This document shows, in pieces, positions 24,001-34,787 of a stretch of DNA of 64,000 bases (position 1 is its first letter; each line of letters opens with the position of its first letter). The DNA comes from Zygaena filipendulae (lineage: Eukaryota; Arthropoda; Insecta; Lepidoptera; Zygaenidae), in NCBI GenBank assembly GCA_907165275.2, contig OU015654.1, positions 10,991,501 to 11,055,500 on the forward strand. The letters run 5' to 3'. The position numbers and the translations under genes were made by a program. Under the pieces are notes generated by a model, which was given only the letters and a program-made list of their open reading frames with translations, did no database searches and had not been told where the DNA came from.

Positions 24001-25020
24001 TGTAATGCCGCCCCCGTCAAACCCATTGCTGAGAAAATGACTTTTGTTTTTCAAACAGAAAATTACTTTGTGCGTATTGTCTGTATTATTTATTATTGTA
24101 GATCTTGTAGCTAGACAATTTACATTAATTATTATATCATTTAACATGTTGTTCTACGTACTATAACAAACCTGTTACCTCCTATTTTATCCGCCAGCCA
24201 ACTGCCGGGTAGCTGAGTTAGCATATATCCGTAAAAAAACGAGCTCAAAATCAATCCTTTAGTTTGGGAGTCCCAGTTGAATTGTGGCAGCTGAAAACGA
24301 AACACAGGGTCGCATTAGGGGTCATCCATAAAGTACGTCACACTAATTCCGTGATTTTTTGACCCGTCTCCCCTCTCCCGTCCTTGTCGCCGTGACGTCA
24401 CGAAACTTAAGACCCCTTCCACCCTTTGTCACCCGTCGTCTCCCCTTAACTTGTGACGTAGTTTATGGATGGTCCGGAGGCTCTTACTAGCTTGCTTACT
24501 AGCGTTGGGTTATCAGCTGTTACTTAAGGTTTTTTTTTTTTACCTAGTATCCTATACCTAAATAAATTCATGACTAGTTTTTGGTTTATTTTTCAAGAAC
24601 TTCAAGAACCATGTGAGCAGTTTTTTAGTTGGAATAACAATAATATTATATTTCCACAACCACAACAGCAATACATAGTAGGTAGGTACTGTGCACGGAC
24701 TATAGGTACTGTTTTGATAATAAATAAAACATCTCACTTCAATTGATTGTTATGGAAAAATAAAATCGCACGGCTTCGTGATTCTTTTGAACGAAATAAT
24801 AAAACGTATTCGCTTATAAAAGTCGTATATTGCACTCACGTATGCTATGGTTCCGTTCCCTAGTGTGGTCTCAACAGGATCAGTCATAGCTATAATTGCC
24901 ACCGATAAGTTCACACGCAGTGCGTATATGTTGAAGAAGCCAAAAAATGCGAACCAAGCTACCAGCATTCGCCGTCGCCGAGGAAAAAGCCATACTGTCC
25001 CTTTTTGCAGATATTCTTCA
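18005..25020 (-). CDS. SLC17-type major facilitator (putative inorganic phosphate cotransporter / sialin-like), first short exon not found
   Basis: Ten exons in transcript order: 25020-24840, 24290-24172, 23111-22997, 22526-22352, 21957-21857, 21517-21361, 20716-20544, 19794-19691, 19056-18936, 18148-18005 (stop TGA). All borders are AG/GT and phases join without a break: 1390 nt, 463 codons. Family landmarks: [12 protein letters not shown] in TM1, then an NGT glycosylation sequon in the first loop; the cytoplasmic loop [32 protein letters not shown]; and [13 protein letters not shown]. Twelve membrane segments fit the hydrophobic stretches. SLC17 proteins move anionic substrates (phosphate, sialate, acidic amino acids) with Na+ or H+; the substrate here cannot be told. 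The first listed exon enters with one base of a split codon before [17 protein letters not shown], so a short initiator exon lies further right; I could not place it. Exon 9 is strikingly GC-rich against an AT-rich setting. Confidence 0.94.
18748..18853. repeat. Four short imperfect tandem repeats in SLC17 intron
   Basis: The motif TACTCCCTTGGGAGATTC and variants (CTCCCTTAGGAG, GTCCCTCGGGAT) recur about every 32 bases in the last intron. Each repeat is itself a small palindrome (CTCCC..GGGAG). Confidence 0.55.
19074..19330. mobile_element. Split MITE (CCATCGATAAAGTACGTCAC end) with a second MITE inside
   Basis: 19074-19110 matches the left part and 19255-19330 the middle of the element at 24318-24474. 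About 19130-19232 matches the GGCCGCA-CTCAGAG family of 3359-3723. It looks like one MITE inserted into another within the SLC17 intron. Confidence 0.5.
20210..20397 (-). mobile_element. Helitron-like element
   Basis: CTAG at 20210-20213 then CTGCGCCCCGCGG hairpin and family body; the right end has diverged. It is in an SLC17 intron. Confidence 0.65.
20757..20865. repeat. Tandem duplication of about 55 bp with poly(A) tracts
   Basis: GAGAGTCGAGATTTG, a run of A, then CAACATTCAGACGAATGGA occurs twice in succession; the A-runs differ in length. The following CTCCTCCTTTATGGGAA matches the end of the element at 30027-31728. Confidence 0.75.
21566..21655. repeat. CA/CG-rich simple repeat
   Basis: Alternating purine-pyrimidine runs (ACACACGC, CGCACGCACG, ACACACACAT) in an SLC17 intron. 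Confidence 0.8.
23219..23380 (-). mobile_element. Helitron-like element, ends decayed
   Basis: CTGTCCTCCGCGGTTTC and family body are recognisable; the CTAG end is lost. SLC17 intron. Confidence 0.55.
23580..23807 (+). mobile_element. Helitron-like element, full length
   Basis: Starts TCCTGCTAATATTATAAACA and ends GTGAAACCGCGGGGCAAAACTAG. A small GATG microsatellite is at about 23621-23645. SLC17 intron. Confidence 0.7.
24318..24474. mobile_element. MITE with GGTCATCCATAAAGTACGTC ends
   Basis: The inverted end GTGACGTAGTTTATGGATGG closes at 24472. Inside is GTGACGTCAC. A widespread insect repeat type by its ends. SLC17 intron 1. Confidence 0.65.
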
Positions 25021-25353
25021 CTGAAGCAATAATATATATTTATTAAAATATACCTGTACGTATAGAAGAAAATAAGAAAAAAAGATTGATGTAGGTACGT
25101 TAGTATTATAGAAAAGTAGCTGTGCCGCGCGGTTCAAACATTAGCTATTTGCCAGTGAAAGACCCCTCAAAATAGGTCCAATCAATTCGGAGGTAATCCG
25201 GAACAAACAGACAGACAGAGACACTACAATTTTAAGAATGTTTTTTTTTTATAATTACTTACCGTATATATTTTCACTTCAATTTCATTTATTGTTGTAA
25301 TTATGTCTGAATAAATAAATCTATGTATGTGTGTAGACTATTCATATATCTTA

Positions 25354-25777
25354 TCTTAATCTATATAGGTAAATCACGTGTCACGTTGTTTGTCCGCGAT
25401 GGACTCCGAAACTATTGAACGGATTTTGATAAAATTTTGTAATCATTTATAATATGGTCCAACTTAAAAGATAGGATAGTTTTTATCCCGGAATTCCCGC
25501 GGGAACTGCGGGGAACAGTTAATCACCGTAAACTACTGTCAGGGGTACAAATAACTTTTTCCTCGCAATTCCCGCGGGAACTCCGAAATTACCGCGGATG
25601 AGCGTGGACATGTCACGTTGTTCGTCCGCGTTGGACTCCGAAACTACTGAACGGATTTTGATAAAATTTTGTAACCATTTATAATATGGTCCATCTTAAA
25701 AGATAGGATAGTTTTTATCTTGGAATTCACGCGGGATCTACGAAATTACCGCGGGTGAAACCACGCTGGGCAGCTAG
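25354..25777 (+). mobile_element. Helitron-like composite with duplicated body
   Basis: Two direct copies of a body containing CCGAAACTA.TGAACGGATT and ATATGGTCCA.CTTAAAAGAT occupy about 25378-25535 and 25612-25777. CTAG is at 25774-25777. It is upstream of the first located SLC17 exon, probably in its first intron. Confidence 0.6.
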
Positions 25778-26019
25778 TTAATAATATAAGCTACAAACAA
25801 GTCATTCAATAAATTATCAGCACATCTGATATTAAAACCTAAAATAATGCAACACAAATAATAATTTACTCATTTCTCGGAAGAATAAAGGAAACGACTT
25901 TATCAAATTACAGTGTCAGCGTTTATTTGTTCATAGCGTGGTGCCTTGCATCCAAAAACATTCGCCTCATTCTTATACATATACATACATATTACATAAT
26001 ATTATAAAAATAAATCCCT

Positions 26020-26272
26020 ATTTTCCTTGGTCAAGGTATCACGCGTGAATGGCTGGACCAATTTCGCAAATTCTTTTTTTGTTATGTTTGTTATTGTAAG
26101 GGCAAGAAGAATAAAAGAAGTTTGGAGTTGCGGGAATTCCGAAAATCACGCGGGTGAATCTCCGAAACGGTTGGCCCGATTTTGACGGGACTTTCACTGC
26201 TAAAGCTGATGTTATAAGGAGTACCTTTGGAGTTCTTGCGGAACTCATGCGGGTTAAACCGCAGGGCACAGT
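26020..26272 (+). mobile_element. Helitron-like element, degenerate
   Basis: Family body and GGGTTAAACCGCAGGGCACAG are present; CTAG has mutated. Confidence 0.5.
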
Positions 26273-26637
26273 TACTTAATAATAATAATTGTTGTTTTCG
26301 TTTAGGCTTACAATGTGACTTACTTAATATGAATTATATCCTACTTATATTCTTATTTTTACTTTAGCTGATACCTACTTAACGGGGAATCTTTTTTTGT
26401 CAGTTAGCTTTGCTTGAACTTCCTTGTTTTAGGGATTACAAACCATCGAAAAAGTAACGATCAAAATTAATGTTACACGATTGTTCAAACCGAACATTTT
26501 GAATCATAAAATGGGGGTTTCCATTGTGAATTTCCTGAGATCCATTATTCCGTGTTACCCCAATGGCGCGGGCGTTACTATGGCATAGGTCATTAACTAA
26601 AATCTCTGTGGCACATTTAAGTCGATGGTAACCGTAA

Positions 26638-26872
26638 AAGCGGCTACACACGGCCCTAAAATCAAAGGCGATATCGGGAGTAATGTGGCCAGGTCGCCAA
26701 ACCTAATAGTCAGTCAGTTTGGCCGGACATTTGAGTAAAAAGGCCGGTCCCACATTATTAATGTAGGGTGTCCGGTCTTTTTGCTGGCTGGTTTGTCCAG
26801 CTATTAGGTTTTGCAACCTGGCAATATTACTCCCGATATCGCCTCTGATTTTAGGGCCGTGTGTAGCCGCTT
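26638..26872. mobile_element. Foldback MITE, 235 bp, with TAA target duplication
   Basis: Long arms (about 90 bases each, starting AAGCGGCTACACACGGCCCT) fold over a short centre. TAA occurs immediately outside both ends (26635-26637, 26873-26875). A 3 bp TWA duplication is characteristic of PIF/Harbinger; the superfamily is inferred from that alone. Confidence 0.7.
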
Positions 26873-27064
26873 TAAGATGCTTGTCGATTGTGTCAATCGA
26901 CCTAATTAGTTTGGGTTTTGACCCAATTACCATAGGTAGTTACTCTTTCTCCTAGTCCGTGCCGCGAAATGAGAAAATACCTAATAGATTTATCTCTCCT
27001 ATATGTTGACACATCATAAAATAAGATTAACTAACCTTTTAGACCCTTAATTAGGTGCCTACAC

Positions 27065-27192
27065 TGACGGCTGCACTCAGTCTTTTTAGTGATTACTTAA
27101 TTTTATTTAAATATTTTTAAAACAATTAAGTCCAGTTTAGTTAAATGCCAATTAACAAATAAAGTCATCATTAAAACGACTCTGAGTGCGGA
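27065..27192. mobile_element. MITE with GCACTCAG ends
   Basis: GGCTGCACTCAGTCTTTTTA at left and ATTAAAACGACTCTGAGTGC at right are inverted partners. Related to 3359-3723. Confidence 0.6.
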
Positions 27193-27287
27193 GAGTAAAA
27201 ATATTAATACGTCTAGTTAAACAGCATTAATTAGCAAACCGTCAACAGATACCATATTTTATGTGCTTCAAAAAGATCGGTCAGTTA

Positions 27288-27520
27288 TCCTTACATGTCC
27301 TTACACGCAAAAGTGAGTTTTTTGTTTGTTACGCATTCACGCCGCGGCGACTGATCTTCATGAAATTTTGATTTTGCATAATGATTTTGCATATTATGTG
27401 ATTTTGCATACCTTCCTTCACGTTGTCAAAGGTACAGAGAAGGACATAGGGTACTTTTTGTCCCGGAATTCCCGCGGGAACACCGAAATTAACGCGGGTG
27501 AAACGGCGGGGAACAGCTAG
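27288..27520 (+). mobile_element. Helitron-like element
   Basis: Starts TCCTTACATG; the body has TTGTCAAAGGTACAGAGAAG; ends GGGGAACAGCTAG (CTAG 27517-27520). Confidence 0.7.
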
Positions 27521-28061
27521 TATATAATTTACTATGCGTATGCTTAATTTAGGCACCTGTGACAATCGATTAAATCCTTTCAGTAATTTCCAAGTAGCGA
27601 GAACAAACAGACAGAAAAAAATAAATCAAAATAGATTTTTTGTGTTTACTGTTCTTCTATCTGTCGACTGAGCTTCTCAAATCATATTACTAAAAATTAT
27701 ATTCATAATTATATTCATTGATCATATTGCATTGAAGTGATAAGTACCTATCCTAGAAAAGAAAAAAAAAAAAACTTTTGTCCTCAACTCTTTACCTATA
27801 CATTTCATACTTTCTAATTGTGAATTCCGCGATTGGCTGTTATCTGTTATATTTAATTTTTGTTACATTAGCCGTAAGGTTTAAATTAAATAAAAATCTC
27901 TCTCAGTACAAAATGAATAGTATGAAATGATAATTTTTTTCTCTTTTTCTAATCTCATTACTGGTCAGAGGCATCTCCTGGTTGTACCTATAATTATAAC
28001 ATTGTGATGGAAGGAGTTCACTTTAAAAATCAGCTACCTAAGTACTCACTTGTTAATAATG

Positions 28062-28559
28062 TCACTACATAGTATAAATATAAAACGTCGCTTCTCGCTG
28101 TCTGTCTGTCTCAATGTATGCTTAAATGTTTAATACTACACAATGGATTTTCATATGGTTTTCACCAGTAGATAGTGTGATTCATGAGGAAGGTTTATAT
28201 CTATATTTTGTCCTGGATTTCCCACGGGAAATCCGTAATTACCGCGTGTGAAACCGCGGGGCACAGCTAGTAATAAATAAAAATGATTCCCTACCTATTT
28301 CCCTTGGTCACGGCATCACACGTGAACAACTGAACCGATCACCATTAAATTTTGCCTACATGTTGTCAGGATATTATTATTTATTTATAGACTAACAGCT
28401 TACATTGAAGCACCAACACTTGTGTTGGTTCGGTTTATTATTGCTTTTTGTACTCCGTTCATTATCTATTTATGCTTTACTATTCAAATGTCTAAGTTGG
28501 TTTTTATTCTGGAACTCGAGCTACGAAATTACTGCGGGTGAAACCGCAGTGACAGCTAG
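28062..28559 (+). mobile_element. Two adjacent Helitron-like elements
   Basis: First: 28062 (TCACTACATAG) to CTAG 28267-28270 with a clean hairpin. Second: about 28300 to CTAG 28556-28559 with hairpin ACTGCGGGTGAAACCGCAGT, where both stem arms have changed together and still pair. Confidence 0.65.
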
Positions 28560-28967
28560 TTTTTAATAAAACAAAGACATGTTCAGGGACATATTGACAA
28601 ATGTTTAGGTAGGTACACACACACGGTGCATAAGAATATCATCATTATATTATGCCTATTTACTGTTTGTTTTGACATTATTAATTTTTGAGGATAACAT
28701 TAACTTTTTCAAATCAAAATTTGGATATAATTTAAATGAATCTATTAAATCTACTGTTTAAATTTAGAGTAACTATGTAAGTAGTATTACTTAGTAATTC
28801 TGATTAGGCACTGTTTATGTTTGTTCTTTTTTATGTATGGTACTGAAATAAATGTATATTCTTTCTTATTTCCTTTATCAGCAGTACCCATCTGGCTACA
28901 GTAGTTACTGATTTTAATACTCTTTGAGTAGTACTGACTCACTAGTACATAATACAAAATATAGATA

Positions 28968-29215
28968 TCTATACTCTATACGTATAAAATACTTTGTCCG
29001 GAATGCCTGACTGACTGACCAATACACAGCCTAAACTGCTGATCGTAGAGACCTGAAACTTGGAGAGTGTGTTCTTTATATGACATAGGCATTCGATAAG
29101 AAAGAATTTTCCGAAATTCTACCCTTAAGGGGGTGAAAACAGGGGCAAAGTTTGAATGGAACAATTCCAAGGGAACTGCGAAATTATAGAGGATAAAACT
29201 GCGCAGGACAGCTAG
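28968..29215 (+). mobile_element. Helitron-like element, second subfamily
   Basis: The body contains GTAGAGACCTGAAACTTGGA and GGTGTGTTCTTT; it ends CAGGACAGCTAG. Related copies are at 33850-34025 and 54581-54850. Confidence 0.6.
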
Positions 29216-30026
29216 TATAGGTATACATGAAAGCTGCATATCTAATTGTTGGGAATTCTATTAGTGTGCATTATCCATTTGTAATATTCGGTAATTAAAT
29301 CCTGCACAACACTAACTAGACAGATTTATTTGCATGCATCAGTCGGGAGCTAAAGTTTCCAGGTTTGAGTCTTCACATTATTCTTACTTTAATTTGATCT
29401 AAAACTTGTTAATCCTTTACAATTTCACACGCATCAAACCCAGTTTCTGCAGAACTTTTTATTCTATGATAAAAGCAGACTGTTACTCTTGGACCCTGTT
29501 ATTCAGTGAAAGAATTTTTAGAATCGCAGTAGGTACCTAGTTCCAGAGAATATATTTTGATGATTTAGGTATACAATTTAACTAAATTTTGCAACTGCAA
29601 GCAAAACCCATAGTTACTATAATACTTACCCATTTGTTAGCTGCGTATAACTATAGGTATATTCTTGATTTTTCATAATTTCCTTCACTTATTTAATAGG
29701 TAAGTTTAACAAAAGGTTTAATTATTACCTAGCTTGTGTAGTTTTAAGGGCTCGATAGTTTGGTTTGGTCTAGATTTGATTACATATACATATACTGTAC
29801 CTACCTAAAAATAAATTACTTGCAATTACACCATCAAATATAAATTAATATCACTGTAGAATTATAAAAAAACTTTTTTGTTTACAAAGGCAAAATATAT
29901 TTTATTTGACTAAAACTTCCGACCAGTGTTACCAACTCTCGAAAACATTTACCCCTAAAGGTTAAGTCAGAAACCCATAAATTCCACTAAATGAAAAAAT
30001 ATTATTAAAAAGTTTATAAAAAATTT
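29216..30026. other. AT-rich stretch without recognised features
   Basis: No exon, inverted repeat or family member was recognised on either strand. The SLC17 initiator exon could lie here or further right. Confidence 0.3.
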
Positions 30027-31728
30027 AAACCGACTTCCAAAAAACAAAACTATAAAGCTAAAAAATAACAAAATAACGATTTAATCCAAAAGACAATAAT
30101 AACCAATATTATTATTGGTTTGTGCTACCACTGGTCGATTTGAATTTGGTGACAAGCCCGCTTGTGTCTGCCCACTTGGGTTGCTCTGCTCATGACGAGC
30201 TCGCGGCGGAAGTGCACTTTAAACATCTACTCTATACATATTTGGTTTGTCACCGACTTCAAATCGATCAGTGGTAGCACAAACCAATAATAATATAACG
30301 TGTATTATTGTGTTTTGGATTTAATCGCTATTTTATTTATTTTTAAGCTTTTTAGTTTTGTTTTTTGGAAGTCGGTTTTGGTTTTTTTGGTTCAAAGTTT
30401 GTTTATTTCTCGCTTTTTAGTGGGTTGGTTTGTTATTAATCTAAGTTACAATAGCCTAATGTCAACTGCTCATCACTTTTTACAATATATTGCTTTTCCC
30501 GAAGCAGGGACGTTAATTGTTGAGGAGTTGAAATTGAAATTGAAATTGAAAGAACTTTATTTGACACAACACATGGATAGTTACAACATACATATATTAA
30601 AAAAAAGCATGAATGAGGGACTGCTTCCCAACCGCCAAAACATCATAACTGTACCGGGAGATCGCCATCAGTTCCAATTCACCATATAAATAGGGTACTT
30701 GCATGAAATTCATAATAAGAAATTGTGTCAATATTTCAAAAATAGAGCCTTAGAAAAGCGTTATCGTGAAAGATTTACTAAAAAAATTTCAATAGTTTCC
30801 AAAATATTCAACTTTTAATTTTGTGAAACGGAACGTTGCAACTAAACACCAATCACAGCCAAGCTTAACACATAACGTCACTTTTATTTTTTTAGGAAAC
30901 ATTTACCTCTTTCAGAGAAGGCAAAAGAAACTAAGTGCATACAGTCAACGCATATTTTCCATTTTCTGAAGTTTTTTACTTTAAAATGCATCGGTAACAT
31001 GCATTTCGTTTCTTTACTGGAACTTTTGGAAGTAAATCGACACAGTTCAACCTTAATTTCGCTTTTGGATATTGAAGTTATCTGTCTGTCAGTGTCACAT
31101 GACCCTGTCAATTCGACAGTGATATTTCTATCACAGATTAATAAGGCGTAATTTTGAACAAGTGACGTCATTCCGCGTTTCGGCGGTAAGGTTTAAAGTA
31201 GGAACTTTGAAACGCTCTATTTCATTAATTTATGCATATATTTTTTTTCTTTTTCTTGCTTTGTTTAAGTAGGCCATATATCTTTAAAATAGACTGAAAA
31301 AAAAAATTCATGCAAGTACCCTATTGTGACGAACCTAAATTGTTTAGAAACCACATTAAAGTTAGCGAATCGGAATCTGTGAAATATCTATTATTTAGTA
31401 GTTCCGATGACCATCTGTGGTCTTCATCATTAGTTCCACTTCTTCTAATTTTGCTTTCCGAAAGAAAATGAACGATTTAATATAAAAAAATACCCAAATC
31501 GCTATAGGTGTGTCCATAATTTTTGAAGAGTTTCCTCGATTTCTTCAAGATTCCACCATCAGATCCCTAATTTGGTGGTAATGAGACCTAAGTGGGAGCA
31601 CACCCTTTCAAAAAAAAAAAAAAATTATCCAAATCGGTTCACGCAGTCGAGAGTTCTGAGGTAATAAACATAAAAAAGACATACGCGTCGAATTGAGAAT
31701 CTCCTCCTTTTTGGGAAGTCGCTTAAAA
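30027..31728. mobile_element. CCGACTTCC-ended element (copy A), split by a 637 bp MITE
   Basis: Ends AACCGACTTCCAAAAA (30027) and GGGAAGTCGCTTAAAAA (about 31728) are inverted. A foldback of about 340 bp with long arms is at 30030-30377. The inverted copy B at 47920-48917 matches over its length (for example ACAATAGCCTAATGTCAACT, GTAGTTCCGATGACCAT), except that B lacks 30689-31325. A 129-codon open frame at 30300-30689 lies in repeat sequence and is not proposed as a gene. Confidence 0.65.
30689..31325. mobile_element. 637 bp TIR element, copy 1 (nested)
   Basis: AATAGGGTACTTGCATGAA and TTCATGCAAGTACCCTATT form perfect 19 bp inverted ends. It is inserted in copy A at 30027-31728. Copy 2 at 45764-46400 has the same length by my count. 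No intact coding frame. Confidence 0.8.
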
Positions 31729-32209
31729 ATAAATAGCGCCAAGATTTTTGCCTTACTTTCGAAATTATTAGGGTAAAAATATAGGTCTTATAAAAAAAAA
31801 TAATTGAAAGCAAAAATGTCTCTAGATTTTTTTAAGATCAATATTTTAATATCAAAAATTCGACAACATCAATAGTTGTAACTTTAAAAATTGCGGCAAA
31901 AATCCTGGCCTTATTCATAAATTCATAATAATTAGTAACAAAAAAAAAGAAATTAAATAGAGATAAAAACATAAGAAGCCAAGCAAAAATTCCTAAAAAT
32001 AAAATACCCCCAAAAATCCCACCGCCTTCATTTACTCCTTAAATTTAGGGGGAAAACCCCTTTAGTTGGGAACCGTGCTTCTGATAAAATGTCGATAATT
32101 CGATACATAAGTAGGTATTATTATTTAGAACATATTTCTTACTTTTTTCTCATCAATCAGCTCGAAATGTCATATTGTAAGTGACGAAAGTAAATTTTAT
32201 CAAAAACTG

Positions 32210-32400
32210 TGCCTCGCGGTTTCACCCGCGTGTATTTCGGAATTTCCGCAGGATCTCTTTATATCAGGAACTTTTGTGGACGTAGGCAGAACGACCCGCC
32301 AAAGTTTCATCACAATCGGACCAATGGTTTAGAAATGCATAGAGGACAGACATACAAACATTCATTTTTATTTATAAAGAAAATTATCCCTCGCATTCAA
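32210..32400 (-). mobile_element. Helitron-like element, third subfamily
   Basis: GTGCCTCGCGGTTTCACCCG followed by a body with GACCCGCCAAAGTTTCATCA and AGAGGACAGACATACAAACA. A close relative is at 50065-50225. Confidence 0.6.
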
Positions 32401-32594
32401 AGAAGTACCTGGTACTTACAGTATTACCTACTTCCAAAATACGTTGACTTTTTTTATAAAACTGCATCAGCTAAATCTACCGTTTTATCACCTGCAGAAA
32501 AAGGGAGAAAACTGTTAAAAATACTTAAAAAAACGGGTGGTTGAGCAAATAGTGTGCAACGCGTTTACCTAATATATATTCGTATCACTTCAAT

Positions 32595-32951
32595 GGGCAT
32601 GTTGACTAATTTTTATTTCTTAGTCCGTCTTGTAGATTATTAAAAAATATTGGACACCTATTTTTTATTTTTTTACGTAATCAAAAAATAACGGCGATAT
32701 ATTGAGTTGAAATTTCGCGTGACGTCACTATTCTGACAGTTTGTATGGCGGTTTTAGCGATCAGTGACGTCACGACCCCCTCAACCTACTTAATGCCTAA
32801 CAAATGCCTAAATGCAAACCTAACTTTATGCGCTTTATCTCAGTATGTTTTAATTTATTTGAAAAAGCAAAAAATACGTGTCTATTGTTTTTTTTATTTT
32901 CTAACTGACGGACTAATTAGAATTTTGATTTTCAAAAGTAGTCCACACCCC
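32595..32951. mobile_element. MITE with two CRE-like palindromes, copy 2
   Basis: Inverted copy of 891-1190: GGGCATGTTGACTAATTTTT, then GTAATCAAAAAATAACGGCG, and two TGACGTCA palindromes near 32722 and 32767. Confidence 0.65.
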
Positions 32952-33461
32952 CATTATACATATAGACATCAATTACTTATTCGTAGATAAAATTTTAATC
33001 TAACAAAAAAATCATCAATACTTGTTTATTGAACTTCGAATAACACGTCTTGTGTGCTAGCTATGCGGCTGCCCTACGGAAAAACAAAGTAATTGCAGGG
33101 GAATAAATTTTACAGAAGGAACAAACAACTGGAAATGCCTTTATTTAAAACAAATCTTCCATAGTTTGATGAGCAGCTGAATTAATTTTAGAGGAAGAGC
33201 TAAAAACCGGAAATCAATTTATAAAACAAATCTTCCATAGTTTAACGATTTTCTTAATTTTAAATTACTCTAATAATAAAGCCTTTTTGATAGTTGTGAT
33301 CTTTGAGTATGTAGCAAGGTCCGTTATGCGTGGCAAAAATACAAAAAAAACTCATAAAAAAAAAATTACAGTTGCTTTGTTTTTCTGTAAGAGCAGCCGT
33401 ACATAAAGTAAAAATAGGTAGACCTACTTTTAACACACATTCACACACAAAATACTTGAAC

Positions 33462-33770
33462 ATAAGTTTTATTATCAAAGCTTTTAGGTTAATAAAAAAG
33501 TAAATACATATAATAAGAACCTATAGCAAGTACATTTACATTTATGATTTTTTATCAGTAGATACCTAAATAAATGCGTCGAACTGGCAATAATCTTATT
33601 AGAATATAGAAAAATAATTAAACTTAAAGTACTTACCTACTTAAAATCAAGTGGTTGAGTCACCTAAGTTAAAACTACCTGGAAACATGGATTTTGGAGA
33701 AAGATTAATAAAATATAACTTCATCGTGAAATACAAAAAGAAGAAAAAAGTTCCCATTTGAAACAGGAGT
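33462..33770 (+). pseudogene. Truncated gustatory receptor relic (third copy)
   Basis: The segment from about 33462 matches the upstream flanks of the two intact receptors, including a block shared with 50337-50390 and one shared with 34660-34790. It then reads MDFGERLIKYNFIVKYKKKK from the ATG at 33685, runs to VPI and stops at 33762-33764. Receptor similarity ends near 33770. Only about 25 codons remain, so this is a 5' fragment of the ancestral unit and not a working gene. Confidence 0.75.
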
Positions 33771-33849
33771 GAAATCAAAACAATAGAAGCTAATTACTTT
33801 AATTTATTTTAATACGTACCTAAATGGGCAGTTTCAATTCAAATTCAAT

Positions 33850-34025
33850 TTGGAGACCTAAAACTTGGAGGGTGTGTTCTTTGTATGACGTATCAGATAA
33901 GAAAGGATTTTCCGAAATCCAAGAAGCGAAATCCTACCCCTAAGGGGGGAAAAGGGGGGCAAAGTTTGTATGGAACAATTCCGCGGCACCTGCGAAATTA
34001 TCGCGGCTGAAACCTTGCGGGACAG
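33850..34025 (+). mobile_element. Helitron-like element (second subfamily), both ends cut
   Basis: Starts inside the body (GGAGACCTAAAACTTGGAGG) and reaches TTGCGGGACAG, where a GCCTTTTGCACATTATAAG MITE begins. The 3' end appears to have been removed or displaced by that MITE. Confidence 0.55.
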
Positions 34026-34029
34026 TAAC

Positions 34030-34462
34030 GCCTTTTGCACATTATAAGAAATTTTCTTGTGTCTTATAAGAAATGTCTTGCAAGACGTCCAGTCGCTTTG
34101 ATTGTTATATAACCATACATATTACAAGAACTTTTTCTTGTCGGATAAGACACGCATACTAAATTTTTCTTGTCTGATGTTCCTGTCTGATAATGTCTAC
34201 CTAAGGCCTTTTGCACATTATAAGAAATTTTCTTGTGTCTTACATGCGTCCGACAAAAATTACTATGCACGTGTCTTATCTGACATTTCTTGTAATATGT
34301 AGGCACGGCCCCATATAACAATCAAAGCGACTGGATGTCTTAGACACAAGAAAATTTCTTATAATGTGCGAAAGGCCTTATTCGAAATTTCTTGTAATAT
34401 GTACGGTCCCATATAACAACCAAAGCGACAAAAAATTAAATTTATTATAATGTGCAAAAGGC
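34030..34462. mobile_element. Cluster of GGCCTTTTGCACATTATAAG MITEs
   Basis: Terminal sequences GCCTTTTGCACATTATAAG or the inverse occur at about 34031, 34204, 34360-34378 and 34445-34463. Together with CAGTCGCTTTGATTG blocks in both directions they suggest at least two full copies and a partial one, nested or abutting. This is immediately upstream of receptor copy 1. Confidence 0.65.
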
Positions 34463-34787
34463 CTCAGTCTGGTATAAAACTCTGTTGGTGCAATCGCTCG
34501 TAATACATATAAGTTTCTATTCCATGCTAGTTGTGACGCTCAGCTAATAGTCTTTTTCATGCCCTCCGTTATATCATTCAATCATTTAGCTATAAATTTT
34601 TTATTTATTTAGCCTAAAAATACATTAAAATAATTACTATATCTACTAAGTACCTACAATCTACATTTATGATTATTATCAGTAAGTAAATGCGTCGAAC
34701 AGGCAATAATGTTATTGGAATCTAGAAAAATTACACTTAGTACGTATCAAGTGGTCGACTCGCATAATACCTAAACTACCTAGAAAC

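Noticed and set aside
30300..30689. 129-codon open frame ending at a MITE edge
   Set aside because: It begins in a foldback repeat arm and its stop lies at the edge of an inserted MITE. The homologous part of copy B is not open over the same length.
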